A stretch of DNA of 64,000 bases from Protula sp. h YS-2021 (taxonomy: Eukaryota; Annelida; Polychaeta; Sabellida; Serpulidae): NCBI GenBank assembly GCA_949752745.1, contig OX457031.1, forward strand, positions 41,761,502 to 41,825,501. Direction: 5' to 3'. The notes under the pieces were generated by a model that was not told the origin of the DNA, searched no databases, and worked only from the letters and a program-made list of their open reading frames with translations. Of this stretch, positions 55,896-64,000 are shown piece by piece (position 1 is the stretch's first letter; every line of letters starts with the position of its first letter). A program made the position numbers and the translations under genes.

Positions 55896-56630
55896 CTATT
55901 TTTCTGCATCTGTTTCACTCTGTTCACTGTCCATGCCACTTTCTTCGTCACTGCTACCATCCTCCTCCTCCTCCATATCTAGTAGCTCTTCAAAGAATGC
56001 GTTGTTTTTCCTTATAGCCGCCTTTAATGCCTTTGAATACTTATAATGTTTTTCATCAACAAAGTAATTAAAGTCCTCTAAAATCTTTTGATAATGTTTG
56101 CTTTCTTGTAGACGCTGGGTATAGGTGAACAGTCTCATAAACAGTTGTTTTAGTCCATGCTTATAAATGGGTCGAAGGTCATAACTTGCTATTTCACGCG
56201 CATCTTCAAGTCCTTGTTCTTCATATTCTGAAACCTTTTCTTGAAATATGTTATCATAGTCATCGTAGACGTCTTGAACCATATCATGCCAAACAGAGTC
56301 TATTTCTGACTCACTTTCAGAGTCTGTTTCTGACTCACTTTCAGAACTCCTGTCATCAGCATCCTCACCACACTGCTCCATATGTTTGAGCAAAGCTTCT
56401 TCGCTGTTGTACAATGCACCACATTCTGCACAAGCATGTGCATTCTTTTCAGCTATGTTGACGCTTTGACTTTCCATAGAAGACTCATCTAAAGTTTCCG
56501 TGAAAGGTAGTTTTACAGGGTTTTCCATATCCGATTCTTCATCCACTTCTGAAGCGTGAGCAACCTTTAAGTGTCTTTTAAGACTTTGCGGCCAATTGTA
56601 AGATTTCGAACAAATGTTGCATTTATACAT
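55896..56630 (-). CDS. C2H2 zinc-finger, acidic protein of the palindromic element
   Basis: ATG at 56630 gives 244 aa. Residues 2-25 form a C2H2 finger (YKCNICSKSYNWPQSLKRHL). A second Cys/His module is at about 66-87 (CAECGALYN ... HMEQC). A Ser/Glu/Asp-rich stretch follows, then a helical region with YDDYDNIFQEKVSEYEEQGL, LRPIYKHGLKQLFMRLFTY and KYSKALKAAIRKNNAFFEEL, then an acidic tail. I do not recognise the family; a DNA-binding regulator is likely. It converges on the PC4-like gene. The first 16 codons lie in the right arm; the left arm has the same start with a TAG at codon 13 and no continuation. Confidence 0.65.
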   Translation of the reverse strand: MYKCNICSKSYNWPQSLKRHLKVAHASEVDEESDMENPVKLPFTETLDESSMESQSVNIAEKNAHACAECGALYNSEEALLKHMEQCGEDADDRSSESESETDSESESEIDSVWHDMVQDVYDDYDNIFQEKVSEYEEQGLEDAREIASYDLRPIYKHGLKQLFMRLFTYTQRLQESKHYQKILEDFNYFVDEKHYKYSKALKAAIRKNNAFFEELLDMEEEEDGSSDEESGMDSEQSETDAEK

Positions 56631-58216
56631 CCTTTCGGTTCAACCTACACTATTCAAATGATGAGAAAGTCTTTAAACATAGCTTTATGTACAACTTGTT
56701 CAACATGTTCAACAACATGTTGAACAACAACATGTTGAACAAGTTGAACATGTTGAACATGTTGAACATGTTGAACAAGTTGAACATGTTGAACATGTTG
56801 AACAAGTTGAACATGTTGAACATGTTGAACAAGTTGAACATGTTGAACATGTTGAACAAGTTGAACATGTTGAACATGTTGAACAAGTTGAACATGTTGA
56901 ACATGTTGAACCTGTTGAACATGTTGAACAATTTGTTGAACAATACCACGACGTAATATCTTTCAAAAATTATTCGAACACGTGTTTTGAATGGGCTTGC
57001 CATTCGAACACGTCTTTAAAATGGGCTTGTCATTCGAACACGTCTTTAAAATGGGCTTGCCATTCGAACACGTCTTTTGAATGGGCGCAGTTTTCCTACA
57101 TAACTATCCACATTTTTACTTTTCATTTTCCAACAATCAACCGATCAACCAAGTGGTAGAATCGTCTGAAACGTGTAAAAAACTAAATTTGTTAAAGTTG
57201 GTTTAGAACCCTGATTTTTACCTTACTACACCATGGTAAAATGTTCAAACTTATCTTATACATCATATGTTGTCAAAAAACAAAATTTGTTAAAGTTGGT
57301 CTAGAACCCTTATTTTTACCCTACTACACCATGGTAAAATGTTTAAACTTATTTTATACATCATATGTTGTCAAAAAACAAAATTTGTTAAAATTGGTCT
57401 AGAACCACCATTTTTACCCTACTACACCATGGTTAAATGTTCAAACTTATTTTATACATCATATTTTGTCAAAAAACAAAATTTGTTAAAATTGGTCTAG
57501 AACCGCCATTTTTCCACTACTATGACTTTAGAATATTCAAATAAGTAGCGTGCTAAAATGTTCAAACTTATGTTATATATCATATGGTGTTAAAAACTAA
57601 ATTTGTTAAAGTTGGTCTAGAACCACCATTTTCCCACTACTATAACTTTAGAACATTCAAATAAGTAGAATGCTAAAATGTTCAAACTTATTTTATATAT
57701 TATATGGTGTTAAAAACTACATTTGTTAAATGTGTTTTAGAAGTGTCATTTTCCAACTACTATAACTTAAAACATAACATTGGACTTAACGTACGGAAAA
57801 TCCCATTCCCACGCTCTGGAACGAGTGCACTCTGATTTTTATTGATCGTTCCCACGGTCTAGGCCTTTGATGTTTTCAAATTTATCGATCGTTCCCACGG
57901 TCTGAACGAGTGCACTTTAAAATTTATCGATCGGTTTTCCCCCACTCTCTGTACGAGTGCACTCTGACATTTTATCGATCGGTTTTTCTCCCACACTCTG
58001 TACGAGTGCACTCTGAAATTATCGATCGGTTTTTCTCCCACACTCTGTACGAGTGCACTCTGAAATTTTATCGATCGGTTTTTCTCCCACACTCTGTACG
58101 AGTGCACTCTAAATTTTAGCAATCGGTTTTCCCCCACACTCTGTACACATATACTTATGCTATGTGTGGTTACTGCAATGGGGAAACCATTGAAATATGA
58201 CTAATTAAATATTATC

Positions 58217-58255
<39 letters not shown>

Positions 58256-58377
58256 GTAAAGTCACAGAGTCACATAATGTCACAGAGTCACATGATGTCA
58301 CAGTCACATGTTGTCACATAATGTCACAGAGTCATAAAAATGAACAAAAACCAAAAATAACCAAAAAAAATTTTTTT

Positions 58378-58450
58378 GCTCCTGACGTGGGAACGATCCC
58401 GGGGCTCTTAGGTTGCTAGTCGATCGCTCTAACCAGTGAGCCATTACGAC
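58378..58450 (-). tRNA. tRNA-like unit R3, inverted copy of L3
   Basis: Reverse-complement copy of 52628-52705 in the right arm, with the same A-box- and B-box-like sequences and the same weak stems. Confidence 0.35.
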
Positions 58451-59334
58451 TTGTCTGTTGAACGATGTGATAATGACATACATACGTTTGACTAATTATG
58501 TTCATATAGCAATTACATAGTCATATAGCTATATGATGTTACATAGTCACATAGTGTCACATGATGTTACAAAGTGTCACATGATGTAACAAAGTGTCAC
58601 ATGATGTAACAAAGTGTAACATTATGTAACATTGTGTTACATAATGCACCATTGTGTTACATAATGTTACATAATGTTACATAATGTAACATTGTGTTAC
58701 ATAATGTTACACAGTGTTACATTGTGTTACATAATGTTACAACAACAAAAAAAAAAAAAAAAAAAAAAAAGATGACTTACCACAAGTCATTGGTTAATTT
58801 GTCTTCAGTTCCTTTCCAAAGAATAACCAGTCTTTCACTTCCCTTTTCCAAAGAAGAACCAATGTTTCAATTCCTTTTTCCAAAGACTAGTCAATGTTTC
58901 ACTTCGTCTCTTAAGTCTATCCTTCACTTGTTCTCCAACAGCACACCACAGCACAACAGGTAAGAGCAACTGTTTTCACATGTGTATCCAACAGCACAGC
59001 ACAGCACAACCGGTAAGAGCAACTGTTTTCACTTTTTTCATGTGTATCCAACGGCAGCCAGAGAATGAATGATGCATATGTGCACACACAATGGGCTCCT
59101 ATAGGAATGTTGAATCCTAGGGGGGGGGGGTCCTCAGATTGAGAACCCGGGGGGGGGGTCCCCATGGTATGATAGACAGAAGATGGAAGTCGTCACATGG
59201 AGGACCCGGGGGGGGGTCCCCATGGTATGATACACAGATGATGGAAGTCGTCACATGGAGGACCGGGGGGGGGGGGGGGGTCGGTACATATTATGTCCCG
59301 AGGGGGGGGGGGGTCCCCATGATATGAAAGTGAT

Positions 59335-59412
59335 GCCCGATTGCGGGTTCGATCCACCGACCTTCATATCATGCTTACGGGTCCTATGCTCTACCAACTG
59401 AGCCATTCAGGC
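59335..59412 (-). tRNA. tRNA-like unit R2, inverted copy of L2
   Basis: Reverse-complement copy of 51675-51752 in the right arm. Every position I compared is the same, including the CATA/TATG stem. Confidence 0.45.
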
Positions 59413-59565
59413 CAGAAGGTTAATGATCGGGAAAATAGTCCTCATATGCAGTTAGGGTCACATGAAACATGATTGATACGTCACGTGACACATGATTGAC
59501 AGGTCACGTGACTAATGACTCACTTTGAGAACCCAAATAATATGATAGACAGAAAGTGAAAGTGA

Positions 59566-59650
59566 TGCCGGAGGGCGGGTTCGAACCACCGACCTTCAGA
59601 TCATGCTTCCGCTTTCGGGTCCTCTGCTCTACCAACTGAGCCATTCAGGC
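59566..59650 (-). tRNA. tRNA-like unit R1, inverted copy of L1
   Basis: Reverse-complement copy of 51437-51521 in the right arm, including the CAGA/TCTG stem and the long loop. Confidence 0.45.
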
Positions 59651-59860
59651 CAGAAGGTTAATGATCGGGAAAATAGTCCTCATATACATGATACATGATT
59701 GACAGGTCATGTGACCAATGATGATTGACAGGTCACGTGACTAATGACGTCATGATGAATGACTGGTGACTTAGGGTTATGCCGCCTAGGGGGGGGGGGG
59801 GGGGGTCAGTATGACGTCACAAAATGCAGTGATTCTCTCGTTTCTCAACTACTTGGCTAC

Positions 59861-61190
59861 CATTGCCGGTGAGCGATAATTGAGGTTATTTTTGGTTGTG
59901 AGTCCGACATCTATACAACGTCGATTTTTCGACATCTATCCAAAGTCGATTTTCAGAACCCTTTTTAACGTAGCACCAAAGACGTTAATTAGACGTCCTA
60001 GCTACGTTGGTAAAGTCTGTTCAACGTTGTATCAAAGACTTTGGTTAGATGTTGATCTGCAATTACAACCAATCACAATCAAAGTACAATCAGATTTAAT
60101 GTGGTTTGGTCGAATCCCGTGCGTTGTGTTGGCAACGTTGTTACTTTTTGTTTTTTTTTAAATAAGCGTTTTAAAGCATAAACTTAAAAAAAAACCCGTC
60201 CCCGTTTTGTCCGGGGTTGCACTTGTCGCCGATTTGGCCATCGCCGTTTTGGCCGTCGCCGTTTTGGTCTTCTCCGTTATGGCCGTCGCCGTTTTGACCG
60301 TCGCCGTTATGTCCGGATACCGGTTTGGTCAGATCGACGTCTCAACCTCAAATCGATATGGAAATGGATAATGGACCTCAGATCGATAAACCTTAGAATA
60401 TTTACTGGAGAGTACATAATGCTATGCACCATGTATAGCGTATTATATACTCTCCTATTGTTCCTTGGAAATCGATGAATGCAGTTATACATATCGCCCA
60501 ACAAAAATCGCAGAAATTTTATGTGGCTAGTGAATAATGTAAAAAGTCATAAAAATTTCGGAGAAAATACATGGGGTATTAGCGTTTGGGAAATTTTATG
60601 AATAAAGTTTGTTTATTTTCGTTTAAAACGTTGTGGGCTTTATGGCACATTCACTGTCTTAGGTCAAAGAGAAAAAAAGTCTCCCTGGCTTGAAATAACC
60701 CTCTGAACTCGGTCCGTAATTAGCAAACTTTTGGCACCGTGGATCCTCGGCAGTGAACACACACAATGTCCACCCCGAACATCTTGCTACCATTTCGCCG
60801 TGCCGCTATGTGTCGCGCCTTGTGCTCATTGGCCAAGTGACGCACTTCAAGGGAGTTGCTGCTCATATAAATCGGCCCTTCGCACGCTTGTTTTCAGCGT
60901 TACATCCACGCAGCGTGGGAAACAGTATGTCTGTCATATTTGGCCCGCCACTCCACATCTTCCTCCTTTGTCGCATTGATGTCATGCAAGTTATTATGTT
61001 ATTATAGTTGTAATGTTTTTATATCACACTCTCCCCAGCCCCCCCCCCCCCCCCCAATTACTGTATATTTACTCCCTTGCTAGTTCTCTCCCAGTCTCTC
61101 TCCTTTGCCCCACAGATTATGTAGAAGGTATATGTATACTGACAGTCAATGAAAAGTTTTAGTTCTCTCTTGTGGAATTCTCTCTTGTTA
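59861..61190. other. Gene-free stretch with short repeats
   Basis: 59890-60070 holds CGACATCTAT and CAACGTTG phrases shared with 27440-27515. 60220-60325 holds a tandem array of a 15-bp phrase (GTCGCCGTTTTGGCC and variants). A C-run lies at 61040-61056. Open frames in 60.7-61.0 kb look accidental. Confidence 0.45.
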
Positions 61191-61194
61191 AATG

Positions 61195-61570
61195 ATGCCC
61201 CACTCCTCTCAAAGCACCCGAATGAGTTGCTGTCCATTTGTGGGTGAGTTGGGTCTATCTCTAACCGTTCTTCTCAACTGGTCCCACACGTGTTCCATGG
61301 TGTTCAATCTTGCAAAAATACAGGCCGGGGAAACATGCTGAATCCTTCCGCGTTGGGCTGCTAATCCTTGGATAATGTTTCCCGGGTGTTTCTCGCACCG
61401 TTTGAGCTGCCGTTCTGATCCAGTCTCTCAAGTGAGTATGCCTGATAAAGAGATTCTATTCTGGAGTCGTCACTCTTTTGCATCCTGGCCGCGATTTCTT
61501 TGTATTGATGAAAAAGTTTTCGTATCGTGGGATGAGAACAATCTTAAAATCGCACAACCGTGCTGTAATT
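61195..61570 (-). pseudogene. Tc1/mariner transposase remnant with internal deletion
   Basis: On the minus strand, near 61475-61400, one frame reads TTP-stop-NLFIRHTHLRDWIRTAAQ and then TVRETPGKHYPRIS, like the second N-terminal HTH region of Tc1 transposases. Near 61305-61195 another frame reads TMEHVWDQLRRTVRDRPNSP, the C-terminal block after the last catalytic residue. The catalytic core between them is missing. It is a dead, internally deleted copy. Confidence 0.65.
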
Positions 61571-61799
61571 TTGACCCGCACCTAAAATACCGAGCGCGTG
61601 CATGTGTTCGGCGTGCGATAAGAGTGGCATCACGCAGTAATATTGAAACAAGGATTTCGATTTCTGATTTTCCATCAATTTCGCTTCTTAAAACATATAT
61701 GTGATTTAATATTGCAGTGGATTGAGGCATCAACACCGATACAGTGTGCATAAACCATACCCGTAACATAAAAGCAGTGAGGCGAAACTTGACCCAGCA

Positions 61800-61990
61800 G
61801 GCAAAAGACGTAAAATATGGTCTGAAAAAGGTCCCAATATGGTCACGACGTGATTCAGACCAAATCTAGACATTTAGAAAATCCCAAAAAGGTCCCACTT
61901 TGGTCGCGACATAATTGAGACCATATATGGATATTCGACGAGTCCAAAAACGTCCCATTTTGGTCACATCATAAAGAGGTCACAAAAATA
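61800..61990. repeat. 60-bp repeat, about three copies
   Basis: Copies start near 61833, 61893 and 61953 with GTCCCANTTTGGTC, followed by a short complementary GAGACC/AGACC. Each unit could fold on itself. It lies just upstream of the DIRS-2 terminus. Confidence 0.55.
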
Positions 61991-62342
61991 AGCTCTGTAA
62001 TCCAAAGCTGCATTATTTGCTTGCTTTATCCAATAATGAATGTTGTTTTTATTTCTGATGCCGGTAAAAACAAGATTTTTACTTCGCAAAAGCATAGAAT
62101 TCGCTTATCTCCACTTTTAGATGGGTTTCCCTTCAGGATTTATCCTTTCACGCAAATAAATACAAACTTTTTGTGTCTGCAGAATAGCCTATCCCGCCAT
62201 CCACTCATCAACCAATCAAAATGAGGGAATCCTCTGGTATTTCGTCATGATTGACAATGGGCATTCCCTTTAAGCGTGTGTTTGAAAACACACGCCATTC
62301 TGTGTGCTCCGCGAATTTTTTCGTTGGGGAACTAGTGGAAAG

Positions 62343-63316
62343 GTGCGGTTTTGCCTTTTATTTAGTTTATTTAACTAATAATGGACTTCTTTATCATTCT
62401 GTGAAAGTTGGATAAATTTGGTTCAGTTTCGAGGCAAATATAGCACTTGTACTTCGGTCCGACAGAATTTGAGTTTGCACGCAGCGGCGACACGTCGATA
62501 GTCCCGAGAAGTGCGCCTCTTTTCTCCACTAGAAAACTGTAGGATCGAGTGGCTACGTCCACTGGTTCGAACACACACCCTCAGGAGTTGTTTCGAGTCT
62601 TTGCAGTCCTCATTGCCTGCTTAGACTCTAAGCGTTTACGGCTGACCGTGCTATAGCAGAAATGGCCGGCTTTTGCCATTGCTTACACTCCAACAGGACT
62701 CGTTCTTTCTTGTATCTGCAAGCTCTGCAAGATAGAATCTTGTCCGGCGAGAAAAGCTGTTTTGAGACGTCTTTCTGAGCGTGTGGCACCCCTGGGACCA
62801 CACGTCCGTTAGGGGTCTAAAACAGGCATAGTCCCTCCGTATGCCCCATGTAGGGTCCTTAGCTACGGCCCTTGTGACCGCAGGGACCGTAGTTCCATGT
62901 ATTCCCAGACTGGTGATTACAGGCTTACGGGACGTCCCATGCCTTTGCATGGGACCATGTCCCCATGGGTCACATGGAGCTATGGGTCTCACGGGAACAT
63001 GGGTCCGTAAGGTACCTTGGGACTATGGGTCATGATCCCATAGGGGCACAGGGCTCTTATGGGAACATGGTCTCATATGGGAACATGGGACTTTGGGGTC
63101 CATGGGAATATGGGCCCATAGCGTCACATGTCCCAGAAATATGGGTTTTTCGCCCTTATTCATCTTAACTATCAACATTTCGATTATTTTAGATGATATA
63201 TTTCAATAGGAAGTACTGCATTTCACTGAGAACGATAGCCTAAACGTTATTCTATCGGTTGCCTTGTGTTTTCTGATGCAGTCTCTTATGGTCTCTTCGT
63301 TCTGCTTACTTTTCAG
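62343..63316 (+). other. Candidate leader intron of DIRS-2
   Basis: GT at 62343 in AAAG|GTGCGGTTTTGC and AG at 63316, two bases before the gag ATG, match the sites in DIRS-1 although the sequences between are diverged. The interior carries the motif array GGGAACATGG/CCATGGG/GGGACC at 62830-63130. Inference from conservation of the two sites. Confidence 0.4.
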
Positions 63317-63318
63317 AC

Positions 63319-64000
63319 ATGACAGAGGCCACCCTACGGTCACACAAGAAGGAGTTGCCGTGTTCACACCCGCCTACCTTACTCAATCCCCATACAGTGT
63401 GCGATCGCTGCAGGCGAGATCGGGGCCTGGCGTTGTGTGTGGAAACGAATACCTGCCCTGAGTGTGAACAGTTAACCCACAGAGAGTGGCGGGCAATTTA
63501 CAGAAACAGGGCAAAGAACGATCGTAGAAGGAGCAGACGCAAAGCCCCCTCTCTGTTACTCTCACCGGACTATACCTCCAGCCCAATGGAAAAGGCGAGT
63601 TCAGTAATCCTTCAACAGGTATCGACGCCCATCCGTTTGGATACCGGTGCAGAGTCGGATACAGCGGGCACTAAGCGCAAGCGTAAAAAGGCAAAGACGT
63701 CCAGAGCCTTTTCGGAAACAGTGGCGGAATTGGATATATTCGGCGGCGATGAACGCGCGGCTTTACGTAACGCCTGGTCCGCTGACCGACAAGATTCGGG
63801 GAAGGTAGGATCCCAGAAAAAACTTTACCCTGCGGAAGGACAAGTAACGGTTGTGCATACCGCCACAGGCTCTGCCTTCACGTCTACTCCGGGTCAACTG
63901 GGCATACCAGCACCAGAGGATTTGTTCCCCCAGCTAGATCCACCAACTGTACCCCCCTCCACGGGTGACTCAATGGGCTTGTCGGCGATACTGGCTTTAC
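63319..64000 (+). CDS. DIRS-2 gag-like protein, 3' end beyond the window
   Basis: ATG at 63319 is followed by an apparently open frame to the window end (227 codons). It begins MTEATLRSHKKELPCSHPPT and has CDRCRRDRGLALC and CPECEQLTHREWR. These match the DIRS-1 gag N-terminus (MTEASLRGQPILLQCTHPPS; CDRCKRKNSVPLC) in order and spacing. Later blocks (MEKASSVILQQVSTPIRLD; FSETVAELDIFGG) also match. A paired-Cys zinc-binding module followed by a basic stretch suggests nucleic-acid binding. Unlike DIRS-1, no break is seen in this part, so the copy may be younger. Confidence 0.7.
   Translation, partial: MTEATLRSHKKELPCSHPPTLLNPHTVCDRCRRDRGLALCVETNTCPECEQLTHREWRAIYRNRAKNDRRRSRRKAPSLLLSPDYTSSPMEKASSVILQQVSTPIRLDTGAESDTAGTKRKRKKAKTSRAFSETVAELDIFGGDERAALRNAWSADRQDSGKVGSQKKLYPAEGQVTVVHTATGSAFTSTPGQLGIPAPEDLFPQLDPPTVPPSTGDSMGLSAILAL

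Larger units (their letters stand above)
51233..59860. mobile_element. 8.6-kb palindromic element: 3.28-kb inverted arms, 2-gene centre
   Basis: The left arm 51233-54510 is repeated in inverted orientation at 56582-59860. I compared many stretches by eye (tRNA-like genes, the GTAACATTATG array, the CAGAGTGCACTCG array, the 150-bp array, the ATGTTCAAC array). Apart from array length and C-run length they are almost identical. The centre 54511-56581 holds two convergent intact ORFs. No transposase, recombinase, polymerase or integrase is seen. The outer ends include TGACGTCAT and GGCGGCATAACCCTAAG next to a C-run. The long, tandem-array-rich inverted ends resemble those of some linear DNA viruses and plasmids; that comparison is inference. 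Confidence 0.8.
56582..59860 (-). repeat. Right arm of the large inverted repeat
   Basis: Reverse complement of the left arm with the same order of modules. Differences seen: array length in the ATGTTCAAC block (56690-56942) with an extra ACATGTTGAACAAC motif, poly-A/T length near 58750, and C/G-run lengths near 59120-59310 and 59790. At its inner end it holds the first 16 codons of the intact zinc-finger gene. Confidence 0.8.
62077..64000 (+). mobile_element. Second DIRS-type element (DIRS-2), 5' part, runs off the window
   Basis: It starts with TTTTACTTCGCAAAAGC and TCGCTTATCTCCACTTTTAG, a diverged version of the DIRS-1 terminal repeat. It then has the same leader order: a hairpin GCGTGTGTTT-GA-AAACACACGC (about 62273-62294), a donor-like AAAG|GTGCGG (62342/62343), a CCATGGGAC motif array (62830-63130), an acceptor-like ACTTTTCAG (AG 63315-63316), and the gag ATG at 63319. 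Leader length is about 1.24 kb, against 1.20 kb in DIRS-1. Confidence 0.75.

Noticed and set aside
60731..61007. Two overlapping plus-strand frames of about 80 codons
   Set aside because: No homology seen, overlapping in two frames, no supporting signals.

Overview
The window is nuclear DNA from an animal, most likely a marine invertebrate. The evidence is GT-AG introns in one host gene of the RING/B-box/NHL (TRIM) type, AT-rich intergenic DNA, long simple repeats, and many eukaryotic mobile-element classes. I cannot name the species or phylum. Genuine genes are sparse and most of the sequence is transposon-derived.

Layout. 1-4.7 kb: right part of a decayed Polinton/Maverick element, all on +: packaging ATPase, three small genes, minor capsid, pX-like protein, major capsid, cysteine protease. 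4.7-8.4 kb: tandem and low-complexity repeats. 8.4-9.2 kb: decayed FLYWCH/MULE transposase, with a shorter inverted copy at 25.5-26.4 kb. 10.4-11.2 kb: pogo-like non-autonomous element. 11.7-16.9 kb: a second, different Polinton remnant (zinc-finger/protein-primed DNA polymerase B, small ORF, ATPase). 17.6-18.25 kb: intronless, broken JmjN-JmjC demethylase-like fragment. 18.3-25.2 kb: nested tandem duplications around one intact 671-codon orphan ORF on the minus strand (21.2-23.2 kb) with a TATA-like box.

29.3-38.6 kb (minus): a six-exon host gene whose six coding segments join in frame into 1549 codons. It encodes a RING first half, a long disordered insert, the last RING cysteine pair, B-boxes, a coiled coil, NHL repeats and a low-complexity tail. 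Its introns hold microsatellites and a foldback element, and a small MITE abuts one 3' splice site.

38.6-43.2 kb: minisatellite, foldback elements and a short DIRS-derived element. 43.2-50.9 kb (minus): a nearly full-length DIRS-type tyrosine-recombinase retrotransposon with several frameshifts. A diverged relative starts at about 62.08 kb on + and runs off the window. Both share a leader with a candidate conserved intron.

51.23-59.86 kb: the most unusual object. Two arms of about 3.28 kb in inverted orientation, apparently almost identical, flank a 2.07 kb centre. The centre carries two convergent intact genes, a PC4/SUB1-like protein and a C2H2 acidic protein. Each arm carries three tRNA-like sequences and several tandem arrays. 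No transposase or replicase is visible. This is the best candidate for an undescribed mobile or viral-like system.
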